Made by a program: the position numbers and the translations under genes. Below the pieces are notes generated by a model. That model ran no database searches. It worked only from the letters and a program-made list of their open reading frames with translations, and was not told the DNA's origin. 64,000 nt of DNA from Streptomyces echinatus (lineage in GTDB: Bacteria; Actinomycetota; Actinomycetes; Streptomycetales; Streptomycetaceae), in contig NZ_JACHJK010000010.1 of the NCBI RefSeq assembly GCF_014203595.1, forward strand, positions 124,001-188,000, in the 5' to 3' direction. Position 1 is the stretch's first letter, and each line of letters begins with the position of its first letter. Positions 31,193 to 38,733 of this stretch are shown here, piece after piece.

Positions 31193-32772
31193 GCGGATCC
31201 CGCTCCCTTGCCGCCGCCCGGGCCGCGGAAGTCGTTCTGCGTGCCCGAGTTGGTGGTGTTGTTGTTGCCGTTCACGAAGCTGTTGTTGTGCCCGTAGTTG
31301 TTGAGGATGTTCGTCTGGCGGGCCTCGTGCTCCGCCAGGTCGACGTTGTGCTCGTACAGGAAGTCACGGAGGACGTGGAGGAGCTGGCGCTCCACGATCT
31401 GCGTGTACTTGATCGTGTCCGTCTCCTGGAAGAAGACGTGGAAGCGGCTGCTGGTCGCCATCTCCCGGACGCTGGTGACCGCGCCTCGGTTCAGGCGGGC
31501 GTCCGCGTAGCGGCCAAGGCCGAACTCGCTGGTGTCGGCCGGCTGCGGCACCCGGATCCGGTTCTTGCTCCACGGCAGCTGCGGAAGCAGCCGGGCACCG
31601 GCCGCCTTGGCGGCGGCCGACCGCAGGGCGGAGTGGGGCGTGCCGCGCACGGTGTGCCAGGCCATCTTGAGCAGCACCCGCTCGTCCAGGGCGGCCGGGA
31701 GCCGGTCCACCAGCTGGAAACTCTCCTCGATCGGCGCCAGCACGTACGAGTAGAACTCGGTGTGCAGGGTGTTCCCCTTGAGGTCGAAGCCCACGAAGGC
31801 CGTGGTGACCAGCTCCTGGTTCCAGGACCCCACCCGGATGCACAGGTAGTCGCGTCCCGCGTCGTAGGCGTCGTTCCAGCGGCCGCCTTCGAGCTGCTCG
31901 GGGGTCGGCTCCGTGACGCCCCGGAGCGTCGTGACGGCGGTGCTGAAGGTGCTGCGCTCGACGGCGAGGCCCTCGATCCGCTGCATCGGACGTGCCTGTT
32001 CGCGCAGCCGGGCGGTCATGCGGTCGGCGACGTAGGCGGTCAGCTCCTCCACGGTGAAGGGCACGACCTCCTTGCGCTGGGGCTCCTGGCCGGTCGCGGC
32101 GGGTACCGCGATGCGGCCCGCGCCGGGCTGCTCGTCGAACACCGCGAGCGGTGCGCCGATCATCAGTTCCGCGTTGGACCAGCGGCGCACCTGCTTGCCC
32201 GCGCCGACGAACGGCTTGTAGCCGCCGTAGCGGATCACGGTGCCGTCCGAGGCCTGCTCCCGCGCGATCTTGTCGACCAGTTCGGGCGTCAGCTCGGGGT
32301 GCTCGGGGTACGAACCGTCGAACCCCCTCCCCCGGCGTGCGCCGCCGGCCGGGGCGGACAGCCGGCGCGAGAGCGTCTGCAGGGTGACGACCCGCCGCAG
32401 GAACGCGGTGACCCAGAGCAGCCACACCACCGCCAGCGTCGCGGCCAGCCCGTCCAGGGCGCCGACGACCATGAGGAGGAAGGTGACGGCGAAGCCCGCG
32501 ATGAGCACGGCCAGCCGGAGACGCTGGAGCCGGCGCGCCGCCAGGGCGTGCGCGAGCACGGGAACCGCGTCGTAGCCGTACGCCGGTGCCACCACCCGGT
32601 ACTGGTGGGTCAGCAGCTCCCGGATGACGCCGGCCCGGTAGACGGGGTCGAGGTAGGTGCCCGCGCACAGCAGCCGGGTGGCGTTGCTCGTCGCGTTCGC
32701 GGCCGGGCGGCCCGGAACCGGACCATCCGGTTCCGGCGCTGGAGCGGGCACGGTGAGGAAGTCGCTCGCCAT
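31189..32772 (-). CDS. Two-helix membrane protein with C-terminal amyloid-like motif
   Basis: A 527-residue protein not recognised as a named family. Residues 1-35 are Pro/Ala-rich; two adjacent membrane helices lie at about 87-105 and 108-126 (LAVLIAGFAVTFLLMVVGAL, LAATLAVVWLLWVTAF). Residues about 150-480 are a large soluble domain (FDGSYPEHPELTPELVDKIA, RWSNAELMIGAPLAVFDEQ, FVGFDLKGNTLHTEFYSYVL). The end carries NNSFVNGNNNTTNSGTQN at about 496-513, identical to the TIR motif at all but a few positions. A membrane sensor that nucleates the TIR protein is the simplest reading. It starts 20 bp after the upstream gene and overlaps the TIR start. Confidence 0.65.
   Translation of the reverse strand: MASDFLTVPAPAPEPDGPVPGRPAANATSNATRLLCAGTYLDPVYRAGVIRELLTHQYRVVAPAYGYDAVPVLAHALAARRLQRLRLAVLIAGFAVTFLLMVVGALDGLAATLAVVWLLWVTAFLRRVVTLQTLSRRLSAPAGGARRGRGFDGSYPEHPELTPELVDKIAREQASDGTVIRYGGYKPFVGAGKQVRRWSNAELMIGAPLAVFDEQPGAGRIAVPAATGQEPQRKEVVPFTVEELTAYVADRMTARLREQARPMQRIEGLAVERSTFSTAVTTLRGVTEPTPEQLEGGRWNDAYDAGRDYLCIRVGSWNQELVTTAFVGFDLKGNTLHTEFYSYVLAPIEESFQLVDRLPAALDERVLLKMAWHTVRGTPHSALRSAAAKAAGARLLPQLPWSKNRIRVPQPADTSEFGLGRYADARLNRGAVTSVREMATSSRFHVFFQETDTIKYTQIVERQLLHVLRDFLYEHNVDLAEHEARQTNILNNYGHNNSFVNGNNNTTNSGTQNDFRGPGGGKGAGSA
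31234..31302 (-). repeat. Amyloid-like motif coding repeat, copy 2 (in membrane-protein gene)
   Basis: A 69-bp copy encoding residues 491-513 of the membrane protein, 158 bp from copy 1 in the same orientation. Confidence 0.85.
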
Positions 32773-32792
32773 TGTCTGTCGCTCCGCTCTGT

Positions 32793-33458
32793 TCAGCCGG
32801 TGGGGCTCATGGAGGCGTCGGTGATGACCCCGTCGACCACGGTGTACCAGCCGCTGTACGACTTCTGCGTGCCGTCGGTCTGCAGGGCGAGGAGGTGCAC
32901 CCAGACCGTCTCGCCCGAGACGGAGTCGACGGTGACGTCGTCCCGTTCGGTGGTCGTGTAGCCCGAGACGAAGGAGGTGTAGGACGCGTCGAGGTTCTTG
33001 CCGCCCAGGTTCCAGGCGGTCTCGTAGTCGCGCTCGTTGATGGCGTCGAAGAAGCGGCCGACCGTCCCGTCGGGGCCGGCCGTGTCGGTCGCCTCGGTGC
33101 TCTCGGTGCTCTCGGTGCTCTCGGTCTCGGACGGTATGGGGTCCGTGTCCGTGGTGGCGGCGCTGTAGGTGGGTTCCGAGGGGTCGGTGGTGTCGTACGT
33201 CGCGGAGATGTCCGGTGTCGGCATGTCCGGGGTCGACGCGTCGTATCCGCCCGAGTAGCCACCCGAGTAGCCGCTCGAGTAGCCGCCGCGGCTGTCGAAG
33301 GTGGAGGTGCCGGGGTCGCTGCCGTCGTCCGAGCCGATGTGGGGCGCGATGCCCATGAGCAGGATCAGCAGAAAGGGGACACCACCGATGAGCAGAGCGT
33401 ACGTCCGCTCCCTGCCACCGGCGGGTAACAGGCTCGGCGGCTCGTAGGTGTGGTTCAT
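32793..33458 (-). CDS. Single-pass membrane protein with Ser/Thr-rich stalk and NTF2-like end
   Basis: A 221-residue protein, first gene of the minus-strand trio. One membrane helix lies at about residues 19-38 (TYALLIGGVPFLLILLMGIA). A low-complexity stalk with GGYSSGYSGGYSGGYD and TESTESTE repeats follows at about 55-140. The C-terminal 80 residues (TVGRFFDAINERDYETAWNL, GWYTVVDGVITDASM) look like a small NTF2/SnoaL-like domain outside the membrane. ATG 33458 has GAGG upstream. It may be an envelope sensor for the two downstream genes; no enzyme motif is seen. Confidence 0.62.
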   Translation of the reverse strand: MNHTYEPPSLLPAGGRERTYALLIGGVPFLLILLMGIAPHIGSDDGSDPGTSTFDSRGGYSSGYSGGYSGGYDASTPDMPTPDISATYDTTDPSEPTYSAATTDTDPIPSETESTESTESTEATDTAGPDGTVGRFFDAINERDYETAWNLGGKNLDASYTSFVSGYTTTERDDVTVDSVSGETVWVHLLALQTDGTQKSYSGWYTVVDGVITDASMSPTG

Positions 33459-33615
33459 GGGTCCTCGCAACTCCCGGCAGAGCGCCGGGATGTGGCTTGT
33501 TCCGTCGGTATGACGACAGTCACTCTGCCCGACATCCGTCGCCCGGGAGCCGGTTTCGCGCTTCCGATGCGCTTCCGATCCGTCCGTGCGCACGAGGCAC
33601 GGGTCTGACGGGCGG

Positions 33616-34155
33616 TCAGATGGCGGTACAGGGAACCGGCCACCGGCGGATCCGCGGGGGCAGGGTCACCGCCCAGCCGCCGCGGGCCAGGACCAGCCGC
33701 TCGGCGGCGAGCAGCCCGAGCGCCTCCCGCCCGTCCGCGTCCAGCGCGTCGACCGGCGTGGGTTCCAGCAGCCGGAGGAACGTGGCGTGCAGCGCGGGGT
33801 GGTCCAGGGTCAGCCGGACGGCCGCGCCCCGCTCCCTGCGGTCCAGGACCGTGACGAAGTCCGGGCCGCGCCGGTGGTAGAGGGTGCCGTGGGCGTGGCC
33901 CGTACGCCAGGCCGCCCACCCGTCGTGCCCGGCGGCCGGCGCGGCGGGAGGAGGCAGGTGGCTCAGCAGGCCGGGGTCGTACGCCGGTGCGCCCGCCGCC
34001 CGCCAGCTCACGCCCAGGCCGAGGCCCTGGCATTCGCGCAGGAACCGCACCGCCTCCGCCGTCGCGCGGCCGGTCCCGCTCAGGTCCAGGGGCCCCGCGG
34101 GCTCCACCCGGCGGCCGGTGAGCCGGTGCGGCACGGTGCCGGGCAGCCCGCTCAT
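33616..34155 (-). CDS. DUF5825-like protein of a radical SAM RiPP operon
   Basis: A 179-residue soluble protein. Its ATG overlaps the radical SAM stop (ATGA). I recall this protein type as DUF5825, found beside B12-type radical SAM enzymes in actinobacteria. The sequence has GLGLGVSWRAAG, a Pro/Ala linker, HGTLYHRRGPDFVTVLDRR, and a C-terminal Arg/Trp/Pro segment. No catalytic motif is visible. It may bind the peptide or act with the radical SAM enzyme. Confidence 0.65.
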   Translation of the reverse strand: MSGLPGTVPHRLTGRRVEPAGPLDLSGTGRATAEAVRFLRECQGLGLGVSWRAAGAPAYDPGLLSHLPPPAAPAAGHDGWAAWRTGHAHGTLYHRRGPDFVTVLDRRERGAAVRLTLDHPALHATFLRLLEPTPVDALDADGREALGLLAAERLVLARGGWAVTLPPRIRRWPVPCTAI

Positions 34156-35999
34156 CGGGCCCCCTCGGACAGCCGGACCGGCTCGCCCCAGGTGGGCAGC
34201 GACACGTACGTGGCGCCGTCGCGGAACACCAGGCCCAGCTCCCGCGCCCGGCCGACCCAGGCGGCCAGGTCCTCGCCCGGCAGCTCGTACCCGTCGGCCG
34301 TCAGCAGGCGGCGCAGCGCGGACACGGTGCGGCCGGCCTCCAGGTGGCGCAGGGCCGCGGCGCCCCAGCCGGTGAAGCGGTGGGTGGCGGGCGGGCGGCC
34401 GTGCCGGCGGTCGTGCACCAGCAGTTCCGCGCCGTCCTCCTCGAACAGCAGCCGGGAGTGCTCGTGCCCGGCCCGCCAGGCGGCCACCGCCTCCTGCAGC
34501 CGCCGCTCGGCCGGCCCGGCGATGCCCGCCGGCTCGCTGTCGAACAGGTAGACGAGGTCGGTGAGTTCGTCCTCGGGCAGGTCGTAGACGTGCTGGTACA
34601 TCTCGGCCGGACGCCGTTTGCCGAAGCCGAGGCCCGGGTCGGTGAAGTGCGGGCTGAACCGCTCCAGCTGGATGCGGTGGGCGCCGCTCGGCGGCTGGAG
34701 GTGGACCAGTGCGGGGAGCTGGTCGATGACGGGTGTGTAGTCCTCGGCGGTCTCGCCGGGAAAGCCGTACAGCAGGTTCCAGGAGCAGGTCAGCGCGTGG
34801 TTCTCGCACTCGCGCAGGGTGCGGACGTTACGGGCGCCGGTCACGCCCTTGTCCATGAGGTCCAGGACGCGGCTGCCGAGGGACTCGATGCCGGGCTGGA
34901 TGTGCACCGTCCCGGAGTCGCCGAGGAGCCGGAGCTGGGCGGGGGTGAGATTGGACTTGACCTCGTAGTGCAGCCGCAGGTCCCAGCCGCTGTCGACGAC
35001 GCGGGGCAGGAAGTCGCGGAAGTAGGCCATGTCGATGATGTTGTCGACGGTGACCACGTCCAGGAGGCGGTGGCGGCGGACCAGCCGGTCGATCTCCGTC
35101 CACAGCCGCTCCCCCGGCTTGGCCCGGAAGGCCATGGCGGTGCCGTTCAGCCCGCAGAAGGTGCAGTGGTGCTTCTCGCCCCACCAGCAGCCGCGGGCGC
35201 CCTCCACGACCAGCTTCGGGTGGATGTACTCCAGCACCGGGGAGGCGTCCAGGGCGGTCTGCCACTGGTCGTAGTCGGGCGAGGGTATGTCGGCGGGGGC
35301 CACGGTCCGCCGGGTCTCCGTGTTGGCCCGCGACACCGTGCCGTCCCACCAGCACAGGCCGGGGACGTCCGTGGGGTCGGTGCCCGCGTCCAGGTGGCGT
35401 AACAGGGCCGGGAAGGTGTACTCGGCCTCGCCGCGGACCACATGGTCGACGAACGGGTGGTTGCGGTGCAGCGCGTGGCCCATCGGGCCGTCACAGTTGC
35501 TGCCGCCGAGGACGACCGTCAGCTCCGGGCGTCTTCGCTTCAGTTCGCGGGCCAGGGCGAGCGACGGCACGTTCTGCATGAAGGTGGTGGTGAACCCGAC
35601 CACGTCCGGCCCGGCCGCCAGCACCTCGGTGGCACAGGCGTCGACGAAGGAGGCCGCGTACGGCCGCATCGCCAGGGCCGTGTCGATGAAGACGTCCCGG
35701 CCGGCCGCGTAGTCCCGGAGCCGGGCCAGGCCCCAGCCGGGGTCGTCGTAGAGCACGCCGGAGAAGACCCAGTCGCCGAGTCCGTGGAAGATCGCGTCGC
35801 TGCCGACCTCCACGTACTCCCCCGGTCCCAGCCGGCCGCCGGAGTGCTCCAGCAGGAACTCGGCCCAGCGCAGGGAGCCGTGGAACTCGGTGACCTCGTC
35901 GCCGGGGCGGGCCTGCCGCACGATCCGGTTCAGCAGGCCCAGTTGCAGCGAGGGCAGGTCGAGCGGATGCCACGGCATCGTGACCAGGTGGACGCGCAT
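34152..35999 (-). CDS. B12-type radical SAM RiPP maturase (rSAM_ocin_1-like)
   Basis: A 615-residue protein. Residues about 105-240 are a cobalamin-binding-like Rossmann domain (PDVVGFTTTFMQNVPSLALA, VLGGSNCDGPMG) without the DxHxxG His. The radical SAM barrel starts near 255, with an atypical C-X7-C-X2-C cluster motif at Cys271, 279 and 282 (CWWGEKHHCTFC), the spacing I associate with ribosomal-peptide maturation radical SAM protein 1. A GYELPGEDLAAW-type C-terminal domain follows. It starts 2 bases after the stop of a 28-codon gene, the likely precursor. The reaction (methylation, epimerisation or cross-linking) is not evident. Confidence 0.85.
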   Translation of the reverse strand: MRVHLVTMPWHPLDLPSLQLGLLNRIVRQARPGDEVTEFHGSLRWAEFLLEHSGGRLGPGEYVEVGSDAIFHGLGDWVFSGVLYDDPGWGLARLRDYAAGRDVFIDTALAMRPYAASFVDACATEVLAAGPDVVGFTTTFMQNVPSLALARELKRRRPELTVVLGGSNCDGPMGHALHRNHPFVDHVVRGEAEYTFPALLRHLDAGTDPTDVPGLCWWDGTVSRANTETRRTVAPADIPSPDYDQWQTALDASPVLEYIHPKLVVEGARGCWWGEKHHCTFCGLNGTAMAFRAKPGERLWTEIDRLVRRHRLLDVVTVDNIIDMAYFRDFLPRVVDSGWDLRLHYEVKSNLTPAQLRLLGDSGTVHIQPGIESLGSRVLDLMDKGVTGARNVRTLRECENHALTCSWNLLYGFPGETAEDYTPVIDQLPALVHLQPPSGAHRIQLERFSPHFTDPGLGFGKRRPAEMYQHVYDLPEDELTDLVYLFDSEPAGIAGPAERRLQEAVAAWRAGHEHSRLLFEEDGAELLVHDRRHGRPPATHRFTGWGAAALRHLEAGRTVSALRRLLTADGYELPGEDLAAWVGRARELGLVFRDGATYVSLPTWGEPVRLSEGAR

Positions 36000-36001
36000 G
36001 G

Positions 36002-36088
36002 TCAGCGGGTCGGCCGCTTCTCCAGGATGGCGGGCCGGCGGGTGGTGCTCTGCTGGTCCTCGCGGACCACGATCTTCTTGATCTCCAC
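36002..36088 (-). CDS. Candidate RiPP precursor peptide, 28 residues
   Basis: A GTG-started ORF with GGGGAG 8 bases upstream, ending 2 bases before the radical SAM start. It encodes a 28-residue basic peptide: MEIKKIVVREDQQ, then STTRRPAILEKRPTR. It has no Cys, Trp, Tyr or Phe, so thioether or aromatic cross-links are excluded. Thr, Arg, Gln, Pro and Ile are candidate modification sites. The first part, with alternating charge and beta-branched residues, could be the leader. The spacing is that of a translationally coupled precursor-maturase pair. It is too short for automatic gene callers. Confidence 0.6.
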   Translation of the reverse strand: MEIKKIVVREDQQSTTRRPAILEKRPTR

Positions 36089-36189
36089 GCCCGTGACTCC
36101 CCTCGGATGCGAACACCCTTGTGCCGCACGGCCGTCCACCTTAGGGACGGAAGTGTGTACGACACAAGGGCGTCGTGTGACGAAGGCGG

Positions 36190-38733
36190 TCACAAGCGGG
36201 GGTCGACCGGCTCCGACTCCAGCGCCAGCACCCCGAACACCGCCTCGTGCACCCGCCACAGCGGCTCGCCGCCGGCGAGCCGGTCCAGGGCCTCCAGGCC
36301 GAGGGCGTACTCGCGCAGGGCGAGCGAGCGCTTGTGGTTCAGGAACCGCTGCCGCAGCCGGGCGAGGTTGTCCGGCCGGGTGTACTCCGGACCGTAGACG
36401 ATCCGCAGGTACTCGCGGCCCCGGCACTTGATGCCGGGCTGCACCAGCCGCCCCTCCGGGTCACGCACCAGCGCGCCGAGCGGCTTGACCACCATGCCCT
36501 CGCCGCCCCGGCCGGTCATCTCCAGCCACCAGTCGACGCCCGCGCGGACCGACTCCGGATCTCCGGTGTCGACGTACAGCCGCCGGGTGGTCCGCAGCAG
36601 CCCGCCGGCGTCGTGCTCCACCAGCCGGTCGATCAGGGCGAGCTGCTCGTCGTGCGGCAGTACGGCGAGGTTGCGGCCCTGGGCGGCGAGCAGCTGGAAG
36701 GGGGCCAGCCGGACCCCGTCCAGGCCCTCGGTGGTCCAGCAGTAGCGGCGGTAGGCGGCGGTGAACGCGGTGGCGTCGGCGGCCCGGTCCCGCTGCCGGG
36801 CGAGCAGGCCGTCCACGTCGGCACCGCGCGCGGCGGCCGCTTCCAGGGCGGCCAGCGCGCCCGGGAACACCGCGCCGGCGGCGGCGCCCACGGCCGCGTA
36901 CTGGCCGCGCAGCAGTCCCGTGGCCTTCAGCGACCACGGCATCAGCTCGGCGTCCAGCAGCAGCCAGTCCGTGCCGAGTTCGTCCCAGAGTCCGGCGTCC
37001 GTGACCGCCGAGCGCAGCCGGCCGAGGATCTCCTCGGTCATCCGCTCGTCGTCGAGGAACGGCCGCCCGGTACGGGTGTACAGCGAACCCGTGACCCCTT
37101 CCACGCCGAACCTCCTCCGCGCCGCCTCCGCGTCCCGGCAGACCAGGGCCACGGCCCGCGAGCCCATGTGCTTCTCCTCGCACACGACCCGTGCCACGCC
37201 GTCCCGCGCGTACTGCGCGAACGCCTCCTGCGGGTGCTCCAGGTAGCCGTCCACCTGCGAGGTCGCCGTGGGTGCCATGGTCGGCGGCAGGTACGGCAGC
37301 AGGCGCGGGTCGGCCGCGAAGCGGCTCATGACCTCCAGGGCCGCCGCCGCGTTCGCCTCGCGGACCGCCACCATGCCGGCGTGCCGGGTCTCCACGGCCC
37401 GGCGGCCGTGCACGTCCGCCAGGTCCAGCGGCCGGCCGTCGTGCCCGCCGGGCGCCTCGCTGCGCAGCGGCCGCGTCGGCTCGTACCAGACCCGCTCGGC
37501 CGGTACGTCGACCAGCTCCCGCTCCGGCCAGCGCAGCGCGGTCAGCTTGCCGCCGAAGACGGCGCCGGTGTCCAGGCAGATGGTGTTGTTGAGCCAGGTC
37601 GCCTCCGGCACCGGGGTGTGCCCGTAGACCACCGCGGCCCGGCCCCGGTAGTCCTCCGCCCACGGGTAGCGCACCGGCAGTCCGAACTCGTCGGTCTCGC
37701 CGGTGGTGTCGCCGTACAGGGCGTGCGAGCGGACCCGGCCGGAGGTGCGGCCGTGGTACCTCTCCGGCAGCCCGGCGTGGCAGACCACGAGCCGGCCGCC
37801 GTCCAGGACGTAGTGGCTGACCAGCCCGTCGATGAACGCCCGGACCTCGGCCCGGAACTCCTCGCTCTCGCCCTCCATCTGCGCGACGGTCTCGGCGAGC
37901 CCGTGGGTGTGCTGGACCTTGCGGCCCTTGAGGTGGCGGCCGTACTTGTTCTCGTGGTTGCCGGGCACGCAGAGGGCGTTGCCCGACTTCACCATCGCCA
38001 TCACGCGGCGCAGCACGCCGGGGCTGTCCGGGCCGCGGTCGACGAGGTCGCCGACGAACACGGCGGTACGGCCCTGCGGGTGCACCCCGTCGGTGTAGCC
38101 CAGCTCGGTCAGGAGCGACTCCAGTTCGGCGGAGCAGCCGTGGATGTCACCGATGATGTCGAAGGGGCCGGTGAGGTGGGCCAGGTCGTTGTAGCGCTTC
38201 TCGGTGACGACGGTGGCGTGCTCGGCCTCCGCCACGCCGCGCAGGACATGGACCTTGCGGAAGCCCTCGCGCTCCAGGTGGCGCAGCGACCGGCGCAGTT
38301 CGCGGATGTGCCGCTGGATGACCCGGCGGGGCATGTCGGCGCGGTCGGTGCGGGACGCGTTGCGCTCGGCGCACACCTCCTCCGGCACGTCCAGCACGAT
38401 GGCGATGGGCAGCACGTCGTGCTTCTTGGCCAGTTCGATCAGCTGCCGCCGGCTGTCCTGCTGCACGCTGGTGGCGTCCACGACGGTGCGGCGGCCGGCG
38501 GCCAGCCGCTTGCCGGCGATGTAGTGCAGGACGTCGAAGGCGTCCCGGGTCGCGCTCTGGTCGTTCTCGTCGTCGCAGACCAGGCCGCGGCAGAAGTCGG
38601 AGGAGATCACCTCGGTGGGCTTGAAGTGCTTGCGGGCGAAGGTGGACTTGCCGGAGCCGGAGGCGCCGACGAGGACGACGAGGGAGAGGTCGGTGACGGG
38701 CAGGACCCGTCCCGTGTGCTGTGTCCCGGTCAT
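36190..38733 (-). CDS. pnkp: Polynucleotide kinase-phosphatase (bacterial Pnkp, RNA repair)
   Basis: An 847-residue three-domain enzyme. The N-terminal kinase has the P-loop GASGSGKST at residues 23-31. A calcineurin-type 2',3' phosphatase follows from about 180, with GDIHGC, GDLVDRGPDS and GNHE. The C-terminal ligase-like adenylyltransferase, from about 480, has EEKHMGSRA carrying the nucleotidyl Lys, and late motifs EGMVVKPL and PGIKCRG. With Hen1 it repairs and methyl-marks RNA cut by ribotoxins. Its ATG overlaps the hen1 stop (ATGA). Length matches the C. thermocellum enzyme. Confidence 0.93.
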   Translation of the reverse strand: MTGTQHTGRVLPVTDLSLVVLVGASGSGKSTFARKHFKPTEVISSDFCRGLVCDDENDQSATRDAFDVLHYIAGKRLAAGRRTVVDATSVQQDSRRQLIELAKKHDVLPIAIVLDVPEEVCAERNASRTDRADMPRRVIQRHIRELRRSLRHLEREGFRKVHVLRGVAEAEHATVVTEKRYNDLAHLTGPFDIIGDIHGCSAELESLLTELGYTDGVHPQGRTAVFVGDLVDRGPDSPGVLRRVMAMVKSGNALCVPGNHENKYGRHLKGRKVQHTHGLAETVAQMEGESEEFRAEVRAFIDGLVSHYVLDGGRLVVCHAGLPERYHGRTSGRVRSHALYGDTTGETDEFGLPVRYPWAEDYRGRAAVVYGHTPVPEATWLNNTICLDTGAVFGGKLTALRWPERELVDVPAERVWYEPTRPLRSEAPGGHDGRPLDLADVHGRRAVETRHAGMVAVREANAAAALEVMSRFAADPRLLPYLPPTMAPTATSQVDGYLEHPQEAFAQYARDGVARVVCEEKHMGSRAVALVCRDAEAARRRFGVEGVTGSLYTRTGRPFLDDERMTEEILGRLRSAVTDAGLWDELGTDWLLLDAELMPWSLKATGLLRGQYAAVGAAAGAVFPGALAALEAAAARGADVDGLLARQRDRAADATAFTAAYRRYCWTTEGLDGVRLAPFQLLAAQGRNLAVLPHDEQLALIDRLVEHDAGGLLRTTRRLYVDTGDPESVRAGVDWWLEMTGRGGEGMVVKPLGALVRDPEGRLVQPGIKCRGREYLRIVYGPEYTRPDNLARLRQRFLNHKRSLALREYALGLEALDRLAGGEPLWRVHEAVFGVLALESEPVDPRL

